Of a stretch of 26,811 nucleotides of DNA, positions 16,397 to 23,811 are shown piece after piece; the first letter of the stretch is position 1, and each line of letters begins with the position of its first letter. The position numbers were made by a program, and so were the translations under genes. Origin of the DNA: Klebsiella pneumoniae (GTDB lineage Bacteria; Pseudomonadota; Gammaproteobacteria; Pseudomonadales; Azotimanducaceae). The stretch covers positions 1-26,811 of the forward strand of contig CAMDVY010000003.1 of the NCBI GenBank assembly GCA_945878745.1, given 5' to 3'. Under the pieces are notes generated by a model. The model made no database searches. It was given only the letters and a program-made list of their open reading frames with translations, and was not told where the DNA came from.

Positions 16397-17032
16397 TCAG
16401 ACACGTGTATAGACAAGCTCGGTGATGGCATGCCCCAGTCGCAATCCGCGCCGTTCAAACTTTGTTTCAGCCCTGGTTGACGATTCCGTTGTCGAGCTTT
16501 CACGCGGGACCAGGCCCGAGTCCTTGCTGAATACATCCAAGGCCCATTCGGCGTAAGGCGCCCAATCTGTCACGAACCAGACCTGTCCACCCACTCTCAG
16601 TCGCTCTGTCATCAATGAGACAAATGATGGTTGTATCAGGCGTCGTTTGTGGTGGCGCTTCTTGGGCCACGGATCAGGAAAAAAGACCCGGAACTCATCC
16701 ACACTCGAAACCGGCAGTCGTTCTGCAACGAAATCTTCGGCTCGAGCGTGCGCCACTCGCACATTGGCAATGCCATCAGTACTCAACCGATTGGCCAAGG
16801 CGCCTACTCCAGGGTTGTAGATGTCGATGCCAAGCAGGTTCCAGTCTGGTGCATCGGACGCCCAGCTACACAGCGCATCGCCCATGCCAAAGCCGATCTC
16901 GACGCCTAGTGGCGCCTCTCTTCCAAACCATCTGCTTGTTGAGTTGTCACCGTCGGCCACAACATAGGCGGGCAAGAGATCCTGCAACCCGCGCCGTTGC
17001 GCATTAGTCAGTCGACCACGCGGATGGGTCAA
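16397..17032 (-). CDS. trmB: tRNA (guanine-N7-)-methyltransferase TrmB
   Basis: This AdoMet enzyme makes m7G46 in tRNA. Recognisable blocks are RGRLTNAQRRGL at the start, VEIGFGMGDALCSWA (AdoMet motif), LLGIDIYNPGVGAL, NVRVAHARAEDF, and the tRNA-binding FFPDPWPKKRHHKRRLIQP. The product is 211 residues from a TTG at 17032 that overlaps the DUF423 stop (TTGA). A longer frame to 17191 lies inside DUF423 and its sequence is not TrmB-like. The N-terminus is shorter than the E. coli protein (~239) but begins at the conserved G-R-L-T motif. Confidence 0.93.
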   Translation of the reverse strand: MTHPRGRLTNAQRRGLQDLLPAYVVADGDNSTSRWFGREAPLGVEIGFGMGDALCSWASDAPDWNLLGIDIYNPGVGALANRLSTDGIANVRVAHARAEDFVAERLPVSSVDEFRVFFPDPWPKKRHHKRRLIQPSFVSLMTERLRVGGQVWFVTDWAPYAEWALDVFSKDSGLVPRESSTTESSTRAETKFERRGLRLGHAITELVYTRV

Positions 17033-17406
17033 TCTCGCAGGGCTCCAACGATCATCATCAACCACCCGACGATCAACGCGAGGCCACCGGCAGGCGTCAC
17101 CGGCCCTAGCCACCGTGGCCCGCCCAACACCAGCATGAAAATGCTGCCACTGAACAAAATGATGCCAGCGATCCAGGCGATGGCCGACCACTCAAGCCAA
17201 GGAGAATCCGTAACTCGCATCCCGAATCCGATCGCCAGCAAAGCAACTGCGTGGATCAACAGATAGTGCACGGCGGTTTGCCAACTCGAAAGCTGATCCG
17301 GGCCGATCCCGCGAGAGCTCAGTCCATGCGCACCGAAGGCTCCGAGCAGCACACCGACCAATCCGAAAAATGCGGCGGCAACAGTAACATTCGCTGCTGA
17401 GAGCAT
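17029..17406 (-). CDS. DUF423 (YgdD-like) integral membrane protein
   Basis: The protein has 125 residues and four predicted membrane segments (about 7-27, 46-63, 72-93, 102-121). The family motif GAFGAHGL lies after the first segment, and HYLLIHAVALL and FSGSIFMLVLGG follow. Function is unknown. The ATG comes one base after the rpoH stop and the 3' end overlaps trmB, so it probably shares the rpoH transcript and may be heat-responsive with it. That is inference. Confidence 0.9.
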   Translation of the reverse strand: MLSAANVTVAAAFFGLVGVLLGAFGAHGLSSRGIGPDQLSSWQTAVHYLLIHAVALLAIGFGMRVTDSPWLEWSAIAWIAGIILFSGSIFMLVLGGPRWLGPVTPAGGLALIVGWLMMIVGALRD

Positions 17407-17407
17407 C

Positions 17408-18259
17408 TCAGGCGGCGATCGAGAGCTTCAGCTTTTTCATGGCACTCTGTTCGATCTGACGGATTCTCTCCGCCGACACGCCATATTGTGCGGCCAGCTC
17501 GTGCAACGTTGCCTTGTCGTCTGCAAGCCAGCGTCGCGTGACGATATCCCGGGCTCGTCCATCCAGTTGATCGAGCGCCTCTGAGAGTCGCTCAAGCGAT
17601 GTGTCCTGGCTGTTTTCTTCCAGCGCGAGTTCAGCGGGATCAGCATTGACTGCACGAAGATAGTGGGCCGGTGCAAAGGCCGCTTCATCGTCATCGTCAT
17701 CGTCGGCTTCGAATGAAATATCAGCGCCCGCAAGACGTCCTTCCATGCGAGTGACTTCGGCTTCCGGAACGCCTAACTCGCGAGCGACTGCCCGTGTTTC
17801 ATCGCCAGACAGCCAGCCCAACCGTTTTTTACTGCCTCGCAGATTGAAAAACAGCTTTCGTTGCGCTTTTGTCGTGGCGATTTTCACGATGCGCCAGTTT
17901 CGCAGGATGAACTCGTGAATCTCGGCCTTGATCCAGTGCACGGCAAACGAGACCAGCCGGACGCCCATGGCAGGATCGAATCGCTTAACCGCCTTCATCA
18001 ACCCGACGTTGCCTTCCTGGATCAGATCAGCGTGTGAGAGGCCATAACCCTGGTAGCCCCTCGCAATGTGCACCACAAAGCGCAGGTGAGAGATAACCAG
18101 CTGGCGAGCGGCATCGACATCTCCATCGTTCGCAAAACGAAGCGCCAGTGCATGCTCTTCAGCGGCACTTAGGAGTGGGAACGTGGCGACGGTGTGCAGA
18201 TACGCTTCAATGTCCTTGCCGGGACTTAAGTTCGCGAGAGCAACCATACTTGCGGCCAT
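17408..18259 (-). CDS. rpoH: RNA polymerase heat-shock sigma factor RpoH (sigma32)
   Basis: This is a 283-residue sigma70-family factor. Region 2 contains LIQEGNVGLMKAVKRFDP and FAVHWIKAEIHEFILRNWR. The RpoH box QRKLFFNLR at 133-141, specific to heat-shock sigma factors, settles the identity. Region 4 ends with YGVSAERIRQIEQSAMKKL. An acidic Asp run (about 186-191), encoded by three copies of the hexamer TCATCG read on the other strand, sits in the linker before region 4; E. coli RpoH also has Asp/Ser-rich sequence there. The ATG at 18259 follows AGAGGT at about 8 bp. A CIRCE operator lies just upstream. ftsX precedes it by 96 bp, the usual gammaproteobacterial order. Confidence 0.97.
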   Translation of the reverse strand: MAASMVALANLSPGKDIEAYLHTVATFPLLSAAEEHALALRFANDGDVDAARQLVISHLRFVVHIARGYQGYGLSHADLIQEGNVGLMKAVKRFDPAMGVRLVSFAVHWIKAEIHEFILRNWRIVKIATTKAQRKLFFNLRGSKKRLGWLSGDETRAVARELGVPEAEVTRMEGRLAGADISFEADDDDDDEAAFAPAHYLRAVNADPAELALEENSQDTSLERLSEALDQLDGRARDIVTRRWLADDKATLHELAAQYGVSAERIRQIEQSAMKKLKLSIAA

Positions 18260-18292
18260 GTGATACCTCTGGTAACACTATTTTCAGAAATA

Positions 18293-18319
18293 CTAGCACT
18301 CTCGGTCATCGAGTGCTGG
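18293..18319 (-). promoter_or_regulatory. CIRCE operator (HrcA-binding inverted repeat) upstream of rpoH
   Basis: On the plus strand it reads CTAGCACTC, nine bases, GAGTGCTGG. The published CIRCE consensus is TTAGCACTC-N9-GAGTGCTAA, so 8 of 9 and 7 of 9 arm bases match, with the exact 9-bp spacing and the full AGCACTC/GAGTGCT core. It ends 33 bp before the rpoH ATG. In the rpoH direction an extended -10-like TGCTAGTAT overlaps its downstream arm (no good -35 is visible), so a bound repressor would block initiation or early elongation. A chance or terminator origin is unlikely because the match extends to the core sequence and spacing, and no T-run follows in either direction. Confidence 0.85.
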
Positions 18320-18355
18320 GCGAAAACTACCAAATCAGCTACGCATTTCCCGAAT

Positions 18356-19315
18356 TCACTGAATTTCGAGGTCGAAGACTCGTTGTCCTGCGGACAGCAC
18401 GGCTCCGCACACACCAAGAAGCGTGCCCGTGAGCAAAACCACCAACAGGAAAGCGGGATCAAAACCAATCAGCTCGAGGTCCGAGCCGTAGCTGCTGAAC
18501 AGGGAAACCAGCGGTGTCTCGATAACCAGAAGTGTCGTTGAGATCAGCATCAGCGCCACCAGCGCGCCTCCCGCCCCGTAGATCGCGCCAAAGTACAGGA
18601 AAGGCCGCCTGATCTGGGCGTTGGTGGCACCTACCAGCTTCTGAACACGCAGCTCTTCCAGCCGCGCCTCTATGGCCAGCCGCACTGAGCTGGCGGTCAC
18701 CAGCACAGCGCCGACTCCAAACAGAATCGCAAGGACCAGCGATAGTCGACTGACCACTGAAGAAATGTCCCTGACCCGAGCAAGCCAGGTTTTTTCCACG
18801 ACAACTTCGTGAATGTCGGACTCGCCGGCTATGGACGCCGCAATACGATCAAGATCCGCGGTCGATGCGTCAGCGTCCAGCGTAACCCGGATCGAGGCAG
18901 GCAGAGGGTTTCCAGACAGCATGTCGAGAGCGTCTCCAAGTCCTGTGTGTGTCTCAAACTCGGCAAGCGCCTGCTCAGGCAAGGTCGTTACGACCATCGT
19001 GACACCCGCTTCGGAGCGAAGCCGCGTGGCCAGGCTTTCGACAGCTACCGAATCGACTTGAAGGTTCATGTAAACCGATAACCCGGGGCGACCGTCCCAG
19101 GCCGCGCTCATGTCTACGAGGTTCTTTTCCAGGAGATAGAGGCCAGCGGGCAGAGCGAGAGCAATGCCAACAAGAAGCCAGACGAGCAAGCTGGCGCTGA
19201 ATCGCTCACTCACGTAATGCAGCGCCTCGCGAAGCACTCGCAAATGATCCCTCGCCCAATTGCGAGGTCCACGCTCTAGAGCGACCGGAAACGGATCTTC
19301 ATTGCCCTTAGCCAC
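18356..19315 (-). CDS. ftsX: FtsX, cell-division ABC-transporter-like membrane subunit
   Basis: The 319-residue protein has the FtsX plan: a cytoplasmic N-terminus (about 1-40), one membrane segment (about 42-62), an extracytoplasmic domain (about 65-200), and three C-terminal membrane segments (about 206-227, 251-275, 290-312). Recognisable pieces are ALPAGLYLLEKNL, TDLD-type helix ASTADLDRIAASIAG, and RLEELRVQKLVGATNAQIRRPFLY (split RLEELRVQKLVGATN, AQIRRPFLY). With FtsE it regulates peptidoglycan amidases through EnvC-type activators at the septum. The GTG start overlaps the ftsE stop by 8 bp. Confidence 0.94.
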   Translation of the reverse strand: MAKGNEDPFPVALERGPRNWARDHLRVLREALHYVSERFSASLLVWLLVGIALALPAGLYLLEKNLVDMSAAWDGRPGLSVYMNLQVDSVAVESLATRLRSEAGVTMVVTTLPEQALAEFETHTGLGDALDMLSGNPLPASIRVTLDADASTADLDRIAASIAGESDIHEVVVEKTWLARVRDISSVVSRLSLVLAILFGVGAVLVTASSVRLAIEARLEELRVQKLVGATNAQIRRPFLYFGAIYGAGGALVALMLISTTLLVIETPLVSLFSSYGSDLELIGFDPAFLLVVLLTGTLLGVCGAVLSAGQRVFDLEIQ

Positions 19316-20051
19316 CGACGGCCTCCTGAGCTTGGGAGTCCATCGCCGGCGGCTCCGGCATCGTCACTTCCGCAAGCTGCCCGGCAACGCTGTCAGCAAC
19401 CACTCGCCCGGCTGCAAGTTCAATGATTCGGCGACCACTGCTCTGAATGAGCTCGCGGTCATGGCTGGCGACGATCACTGTAGTTCCGATCTGATTGAAT
19501 TGCTCGAAGAGCGACATGATGTCTCGCGACAGATCCGGATCAAGATTACCGGTTGGCTCATCCGCCAACAGGATATTGGGTCGATTGACGACAGCGCGAG
19601 CGATACCTACTCGCTGCTGCTCTCCCGTAGAAAGATGCAACGGCAGCAATCGCTCCTTCGCAAGCAGTCCGACCCTGGTCAATGCAGCACGCACTCGTCG
19701 ACCAATGTCTTTTTCCGGCATGCCGATGACACGAAGCGGCATCGCGACATTGTCGAACACGGATCTACCCGCCAACAGATGATGATCCTGAAAGACCGCT
19801 CCGATATGGCGCCGGTAGTACGGCAATCGAGAACTCTTCAGCTGGGTAACGTTGACGCCATTGACGAGGATCTGTCCTCGTGTGGCATCTTCCATTCGCA
19901 ACAACAGTCGCAAAAACGTGCTTTTGCCCGCACCTGAGTGACCTGTGAGGAAGGTCATGGATCCAGGGGCGAACTCGACACTGACATCTCGCAGCGCTTC
20001 GTAGCCGTTGGCATAACGCTTGGTAACGCCGTGAAATTCGATATATCCCAC
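19308..20051 (-). CDS. ftsE: FtsE, cell-division ATP-binding protein
   Basis: This ABC ATPase has 247 residues from the GTG at 20051. Walker A is GHSGAGKST (about 37-45), the Q-loop is at VFQDHHLL, the signature is LSTGEQQR (usually LSGGEQQR), Walker B is ILLADEPTGNLD, and the H-loop is VASHD. A C-terminal tail of about 25 residues is Ala/Glu/Pro-rich. I chose GTG because family proteins start right before the IEF-V-K-Y strand and AGGA lies about 10 bp upstream. A TTG three codons earlier is the other option. It couples ATP hydrolysis to FtsX in septal peptidoglycan cleavage. Confidence 0.94.
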   Translation of the reverse strand: MGYIEFHGVTKRYANGYEALRDVSVEFAPGSMTFLTGHSGAGKSTFLRLLLRMEDATRGQILVNGVNVTQLKSSRLPYYRRHIGAVFQDHHLLAGRSVFDNVAMPLRVIGMPEKDIGRRVRAALTRVGLLAKERLLPLHLSTGEQQRVGIARAVVNRPNILLADEPTGNLDPDLSRDIMSLFEQFNQIGTTVIVASHDRELIQSSGRRIIELAAGRVVADSVAGQLAEVTMPEPPAMDSQAQEAVGG

Positions 20052-20181
20052 TCGATTCAAATCCTGTTCACAGGTTTACCGACCTCTCCGCCGCCCATTC
20101 CCACCGTCGGTCGCCACATTGCACACACCATTTTCCTGCGTGAAACGCTGGGGAAACGCGAGGCGCGCGACGCGCTCCGAC

Positions 20182-20211
20182 CTGAACAAGTCGCAGGAGC
20201 GACTTGTTCAG
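20182..20211. repeat. Perfect 13-bp-stem palindrome (REP-like) between ftsY and ftsE
   Basis: CTGAACAAGTCGC and GCGACTTGTTCAG flank the four bases AGGA. It sits in the 288-bp gene-free space between the ftsY stop and the ftsE start (20052-20339); nothing else in that space looks coding. No T-run follows on either strand, so it is not a standard intrinsic terminator. The GGAGCGACTT core resembles REP-type palindromes of Pseudomonas and Xanthomonas relatives. It could stabilise or process the ftsY transcript, or be one copy of a dispersed repeat. Confidence 0.8.
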
Positions 20212-20339
20212 AGAGTCCCTAGTGTGGACGGCCGACGATCGACGTACTCAGTGTATTGAGATGCCGCTCGATTTTCGACCATCCCCATCATGGTGAGATG
20301 ATTTGTACCTGCAGATATCGTCGCGGGCTACAGCCTACC

Positions 20340-21284
20340 TCAATCCAACGGCAGCAATGCGTCGATAAACTTGTCAGCGTCGAACGGCTCAAGATCATCG
20401 ACGCCCTCACCAACACCGATAAAGTAGATGGGTTTGCGCGATTGCGCCGTTACCGCCAACAACACGCCGGCCTTGGCAGTGCCATCGAGCTTGGTCACGA
20501 CCAATCCCGTCACTCCAACTGCGGCATCGAATTCACGAACCTGACTCAAAGCGTTTTGCCCAACCCCACCATCCAGCACGAGCAGCGTTTCGTGGGGTGC
20601 TTCGGAGTCGGCTCGGTTGACCACTCGTCGAATCTTGCGCAGTTCTTCCATCAGGTTGGTCTTGGCTTGCAGCCGGCCTGCTGTATCCGCGATCAGAACA
20701 TCAACACCCCGAGCTGTGGCAGCTTTCACCGCATCGAAAACCACGGAGGCCGAGTCTGCGCCCTGGCTTTGCGCAATCACCGTGACGCCATTTCGCTCAC
20801 CCCAGGTCTGCAGTTGCTCCACTGCTGCAGCTCTGAAGGTATCTCCGGCGGCCAGCATGACGCTGTGCCCCTGCGCTTGCAGTCTCTTGGCAAGTTTGCC
20901 GATGGTTGTTGTCTTGCCGGCACCATTTACGCCAACCACAAAGATGACAAATGGTCGTGCCGGCTGGATGACAAACGGTGTCTGGTAGGGCATGAGCCGT
21001 TGTTTTAGCAGGCTACGCAACGCGGAATGCAGGGCACGCGTGTCGTTCAACTCCTTGCGCTTTACCCGCTGAGTCAACTCGGACATGACGTCCTGGACCG
21101 TCTCCATGCCAACATCTGTCATGATCAGAGAGGTCTCCAGATCCTCCAGCACATTGGCATCGATCTCCTTTGCGCCCAACAACAAATTGCCGACGCCAGA
21201 CGCCAGCTGTTCACGGGTTTTTGCCAGCCCACTTTTCAGTCGCCTCCAGAAGCCACCCTCGCCTTTGGCTGTTTTTTCTTCCAC
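20340..21284 (-). CDS. ftsY: FtsY, signal recognition particle receptor GTPase
   Basis: The 314-residue SRP receptor has the NG domain: an N helix bundle (about 12-95), P-loop GVNGAGKTT (118-126), GDTFRAAAVEQL, DTAGRLQAKTNLMEEL (200-215), TKLD (264-267) and the closing IGVGEGVDDLEPFDADKFIDAL, split as IGVGEGVDDLEPF and DADKFIDAL. The acidic A domain of E. coli FtsY is missing, leaving only a short basic-amphipathic start (GGFWRRLKSGLAKTRE) that could bind membrane. Two conserved spots deviate: DGGVGQ where DASTGQ or DAGTGQ is usual, and TAKAG where TAKGG is usual. It starts at GTG. It docks SRP-bound ribosomes at the inner membrane. Confidence 0.95.
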   Translation of the reverse strand: MEEKTAKGEGGFWRRLKSGLAKTREQLASGVGNLLLGAKEIDANVLEDLETSLIMTDVGMETVQDVMSELTQRVKRKELNDTRALHSALRSLLKQRLMPYQTPFVIQPARPFVIFVVGVNGAGKTTTIGKLAKRLQAQGHSVMLAAGDTFRAAAVEQLQTWGERNGVTVIAQSQGADSASVVFDAVKAATARGVDVLIADTAGRLQAKTNLMEELRKIRRVVNRADSEAPHETLLVLDGGVGQNALSQVREFDAAVGVTGLVVTKLDGTAKAGVLLAVTAQSRKPIYFIGVGEGVDDLEPFDADKFIDALLPLD

Positions 21285-21388
21285 TATCGCCCCCGCTCAA
21301 CACCAACGGGCGCCTCGATGGGTAAGAGGCCACACAAAAGCGCGCCCGCGGGCGAAAGGGGAGCACCGGGATACGGTGACCTCGGGAC

Positions 21389-21958
21389 TTGGCACATGCT
21401 GGTGAGTATCTGAAGAACGAAGTTCGCATTATCAGCGGGATGTGGAAAGGTAGGAAGCTTCCCTTCCCTGAAAACTCCGAAGTCCGGCCAACTCTTGGCA
21501 GGGCCCGCATCACCTTGTTTAACTGGTTGGCCGGTCATATCGATGGCGCCCGGTGCCTGGATCTATTTGCGGGCAGTGGTTCATTGGGTCTTGAAGCCCA
21601 TTCTCGAGGCGCAGCTCAAACCACGCTTATTGATGCCGATGATCGGACCGTCAACGAACTCAAGTCAGTCGCCGCGTTGTTCAAAGCCCAGGGGATCGTG
21701 ATCCAGAGATCGGACGCACTGCAATATCTCCGCTCTAACCGTGATTCGATTTGGGATCTGGTATTTCTCGACCCGCCATACTCGAGTGGTCTGATGGAAA
21801 GCGCCCTCTCGCTACTGCCTGACCTGGTATCCAAATCTGCATTGATCTATTGCGAAACCGCCGCCCCTTTCGAGGCGCCTCGCCAATACTCGATCTACAA
21901 ATACAGTCGCGTCGGCAGTAATCACCTGACCTTGCTGACCCCGGCGCCCGTCCAGTAA
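21389..21958 (+). CDS. rsmD: RsmD, 16S rRNA (guanine-N2-)-methyltransferase (G966)
   Basis: This AdoMet methyltransferase of 189 residues has VRIISGMWKGRKL, the motif VRPTLGRARITLFNWL, the AdoMet loop DLFAGSGSLGLEAHSRGA, and the catalytic FLDPPY. The 30S-subunit G966 modification is its known job. The start is uncertain: a TTG at 21389 is used here, with no ATG before the conserved block. It is divergent from ftsY across 104 bp, the same neighbourhood as in E. coli and Pseudomonas. Confidence 0.93.
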   Translation: MAHAGEYLKNEVRIISGMWKGRKLPFPENSEVRPTLGRARITLFNWLAGHIDGARCLDLFAGSGSLGLEAHSRGAAQTTLIDADDRTVNELKSVAALFKAQGIVIQRSDALQYLRSNRDSIWDLVFLDPPYSSGLMESALSLLPDLVSKSALIYCETAAPFEAPRQYSIYKYSRVGSNHLTLLTPAPVQ

Positions 21959-22039
21959 TTCGCTCTCATTACAAGTTCAGTTCGATGGCATGCCCTGATA
22001 CCATCGCCAGCCCTGCGTTGCACGGACTGGGAGAGAATT

Positions 22040-22513
22040 GTGCGCACAGTTGTTTATCCGGGTTCCTTCAATCCGATCACCAACGGTCACACCGATCTGG
22101 TGCGCCGAGCACTCAACCTGTTTGATCACGTCATCGTGGCGATCGGCACCTCAGCTCAGAAGAACCCAAAAGTTGATCTGGCCGATCGGGTGGCATTGTG
22201 TGAAGAAGTGCTCAAGGAATACGGCGATCGAGTAACTGTCGACGGATTCAATACCCTGCTGGTTGACTATGTGCGCGGACGTGGCACCCGTTTCATATTG
22301 CGCGGGCTCAGAAACATGATGGATTTTGACTACGAGTTTCAGATGGCTGAAATGAACCAGTCGCTGGATCGGGAGATCGAATATGTCTTTCTCCCGACCT
22401 CCACGGAGTGCAGTTTTATTTCCAGCTCATTAGTACGGGAAATCTCGTCGCTGGGTGGCGACGTTTCAAAGTTTGTTCACCCAGCTGTCGTTCGAAGTCT
22501 GACCAGATCCTGA
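22040..22513 (+). CDS. coaD: Pantetheine-phosphate adenylyltransferase
   Basis: The 157-residue enzyme transfers AMP to 4'-phosphopantetheine, the fourth step of coenzyme A synthesis. The nucleotidyltransferase motif YPGSFNPITNGH (H17), the FILRGLRNMMDFDYEFQMAEMN block (split FILRGLRNMMDFDY, EFQMAEMN) and ISSSLVREI are diagnostic. It starts at GTG after a good GGGAGAG ribosome-binding site. It is 81 bp from rsmD, a conserved partner; a weak TTCAGT/TACCAT pair at 21976-22004 might add a promoter. The last codons lie in a hairpin. Confidence 0.96.
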   Translation: MRTVVYPGSFNPITNGHTDLVRRALNLFDHVIVAIGTSAQKNPKVDLADRVALCEEVLKEYGDRVTVDGFNTLLVDYVRGRGTRFILRGLRNMMDFDYEFQMAEMNQSLDREIEYVFLPTSTECSFISSSLVREISSLGGDVSKFVHPAVVRSLTRS

Positions 22514-22527
22514 GCACAGGATCTGGT
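22502..22527 (+). terminator. Hairpin at the end of coaD, possible terminator
   Basis: ACCAGATCCTG and CAGGATCTGGT form an 11-bp perfect stem around the loop AGCA, containing the coaD stop codon. It lies between convergent coaD and the small membrane-protein gene. No long T-run follows on either strand, so termination would be weak or Rho-assisted; it may instead protect the 3' end. Confidence 0.45.
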
Positions 22528-22546
22528 TGCAACTGGCTCTTTCTGC

Positions 22547-22900
22547 CTAGTCTTTGACTTCAGATCGACGGCCGGTGTTGGTACATCCCAGGCAACGCAC
22601 AAACGTAGCCCTGGCTGGACCAACTACCAGTTGATCCGCAGCTTCACCCACATTTCCGCCAACGGCGCTAAACGGCAGGCTGACGACAAATGCTGTCGCG
22701 CCGACTGCGGTGATGAGTAATCCCGCTGGTCTGGCAATGATGAGATCTCCCACCATCGCAAAAGCCGTCGGCTTTTCCAACTCGCCAGCCTGAAGGACCG
22801 GCGCGCCGAGCAGCGAGAGGCAGAACGCAACACTGGCCGCGCCTTGCAAGATTTTCGAAACGGTTCTGGACGTCCTGGAATTGCATGCAGTCTCTGTCAT
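22547..22900 (-). CDS. Small exported hydrophobic protein (family often mislabelled multidrug transporter)
   Basis: The product has 117 residues. A signal peptide covers about 1-38 (basic start, hydrophobic stretch, LQA before Gly). One hydrophobic segment follows at about 56-75, and the conserved-looking block is ARPAGLLITAVG, FVVSLPFSAVGGNVGEAAD, LVVGPARATFVRCLG. I recognise this pattern from short Pseudomonas proteins that databases call transporters, but a protein this small is not a transporter on sequence grounds; its function is unknown. An AGGAGA ribosome-binding site supports the ATG. It follows mutM by 34 bp and may be part of the rpmB transcript. Confidence 0.78.
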   Translation of the reverse strand: MTETACNSRTSRTVSKILQGAASVAFCLSLLGAPVLQAGELEKPTAFAMVGDLIIARPAGLLITAVGATAFVVSLPFSAVGGNVGEAADQLVVGPARATFVRCLGCTNTGRRSEVKD

Positions 22901-22934
22901 GCTGTTCTCCTGTCTGGAATGGGCCGCTAAAACT

Positions 22935-23771
22935 CTAACACGTCAATCGACCGAAACCTCGCACCGGTTGGCATAACGGACAGTAGAAAGTACCCCGGCC
23001 CCCCAACACCATGCCTACGATTGTTTCGCCACAGATTCGGCAGTCCTCGCCTTTTCGATCATAGACCCGGAGTTGCTGGCGAAAATAGCCAGGGCGCCCT
23101 TCCGGGCTCACAAAATCACGTAATGTGGTACCACCCTGGGTGATCGCATCACTGAGGACGCGCCGAACAGCGATCGTCAGATCCTCGTACTTGTGGAGCG
23201 GGATCCGGGCAACCTGGCGCACCGGCCGAATGCCGGACAAAAACAGCGCCTCATTTGCATAGATGTTGCCAACGCCCACAACCACGCTTGAGTCCATCAG
23301 GAAAGTCTTGATGGCGATCTTCCGCCGGAGCGCGCGAGCCTTCAGGTAGTCCGCGGAAAATTCGTTCCCCAAAGGTTCGGGGCCAAGATGCGCCAGCAAG
23401 CGATGCGAGTCCACATCACCGGATTGCCACAATACCGATCCAAATCGGCGTGGATCATTCAAACGGAGCAGGATTTCACCACCAAAATCCAATTCGACGT
23501 GATCGTGGGTCAGATATGGCGCAGCTCTCGGAACACATCGAAAACTGCCGGACATCCCCAAGTGCACCAACAGTGCCCCGTTCTGGAATTCCAACAGGAT
23601 GTACTTTCCACGACGCCTCAGCCTGACGACGGGTTGATTCTTGAGGAAGGTCGGAATTTCCACCGGCCATCGCAGAGATGGGTTGCGGATAGTCCAGCCG
23701 ATCAGTTTCTGTTTTTCGACGAAGGGAGCAATGCCACGCAGGGTGGTTTCGACCTCGGGTAGCTCTGGCAT
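22935..23771 (-). CDS. mutM: Formamidopyrimidine-DNA glycosylase (Fpg/MutM)
   Basis: The 278-residue glycosylase/AP lyase removes 8-oxoguanine and ring-opened purines from DNA. The N-terminus PELPEVE supplies the catalytic Pro2 and Glu3 after Met removal. RRRGKYILLE has the conserved Lys, GVGNIYANEALF is the helix-two-turn-helix motif, and the zinc finger C-x2-C-x16-C-x2-C ends the protein (CRICG to FYCPLCQ). It lies 40 bp after rpmG; rpmB-rpmG-mutM is a classical gammaproteobacterial operon. Confidence 0.97.
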   Translation of the reverse strand: MPELPEVETTLRGIAPFVEKQKLIGWTIRNPSLRWPVEIPTFLKNQPVVRLRRRGKYILLEFQNGALLVHLGMSGSFRCVPRAAPYLTHDHVELDFGGEILLRLNDPRRFGSVLWQSGDVDSHRLLAHLGPEPLGNEFSADYLKARALRRKIAIKTFLMDSSVVVGVGNIYANEALFLSGIRPVRQVARIPLHKYEDLTIAVRRVLSDAITQGGTTLRDFVSPEGRPGYFRQQLRVYDRKGEDCRICGETIVGMVLGGRGTFYCPLCQPVRGFGRLTC

Positions 23772-23811
23772 GGATCGGCTCAGCTACCCGAAATCAAGGA
23801 AAGGAATATCG

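Noticed and set aside
17033..17191. Longer trmB start inside DUF423
   Set aside because: The extra residues (His/Trp/Arg-rich) are the DUF423 gene read out of frame.
18293..18319. The rpoH-upstream inverted repeat as a terminator for ftsX
   Set aside because: It has a 9-base loop, no T-run and an exact CIRCE core with canonical spacing, so an operator explains it better.
19260..19937. Plus-strand open frame of 225 codons opposite ftsE
   Set aside because: It is antisense to conserved FtsE Walker motifs and has no domain of its own.
20182..20211. The ftsY-ftsE palindrome as an intrinsic terminator
   Set aside because: No U-tract follows the stem in either direction.
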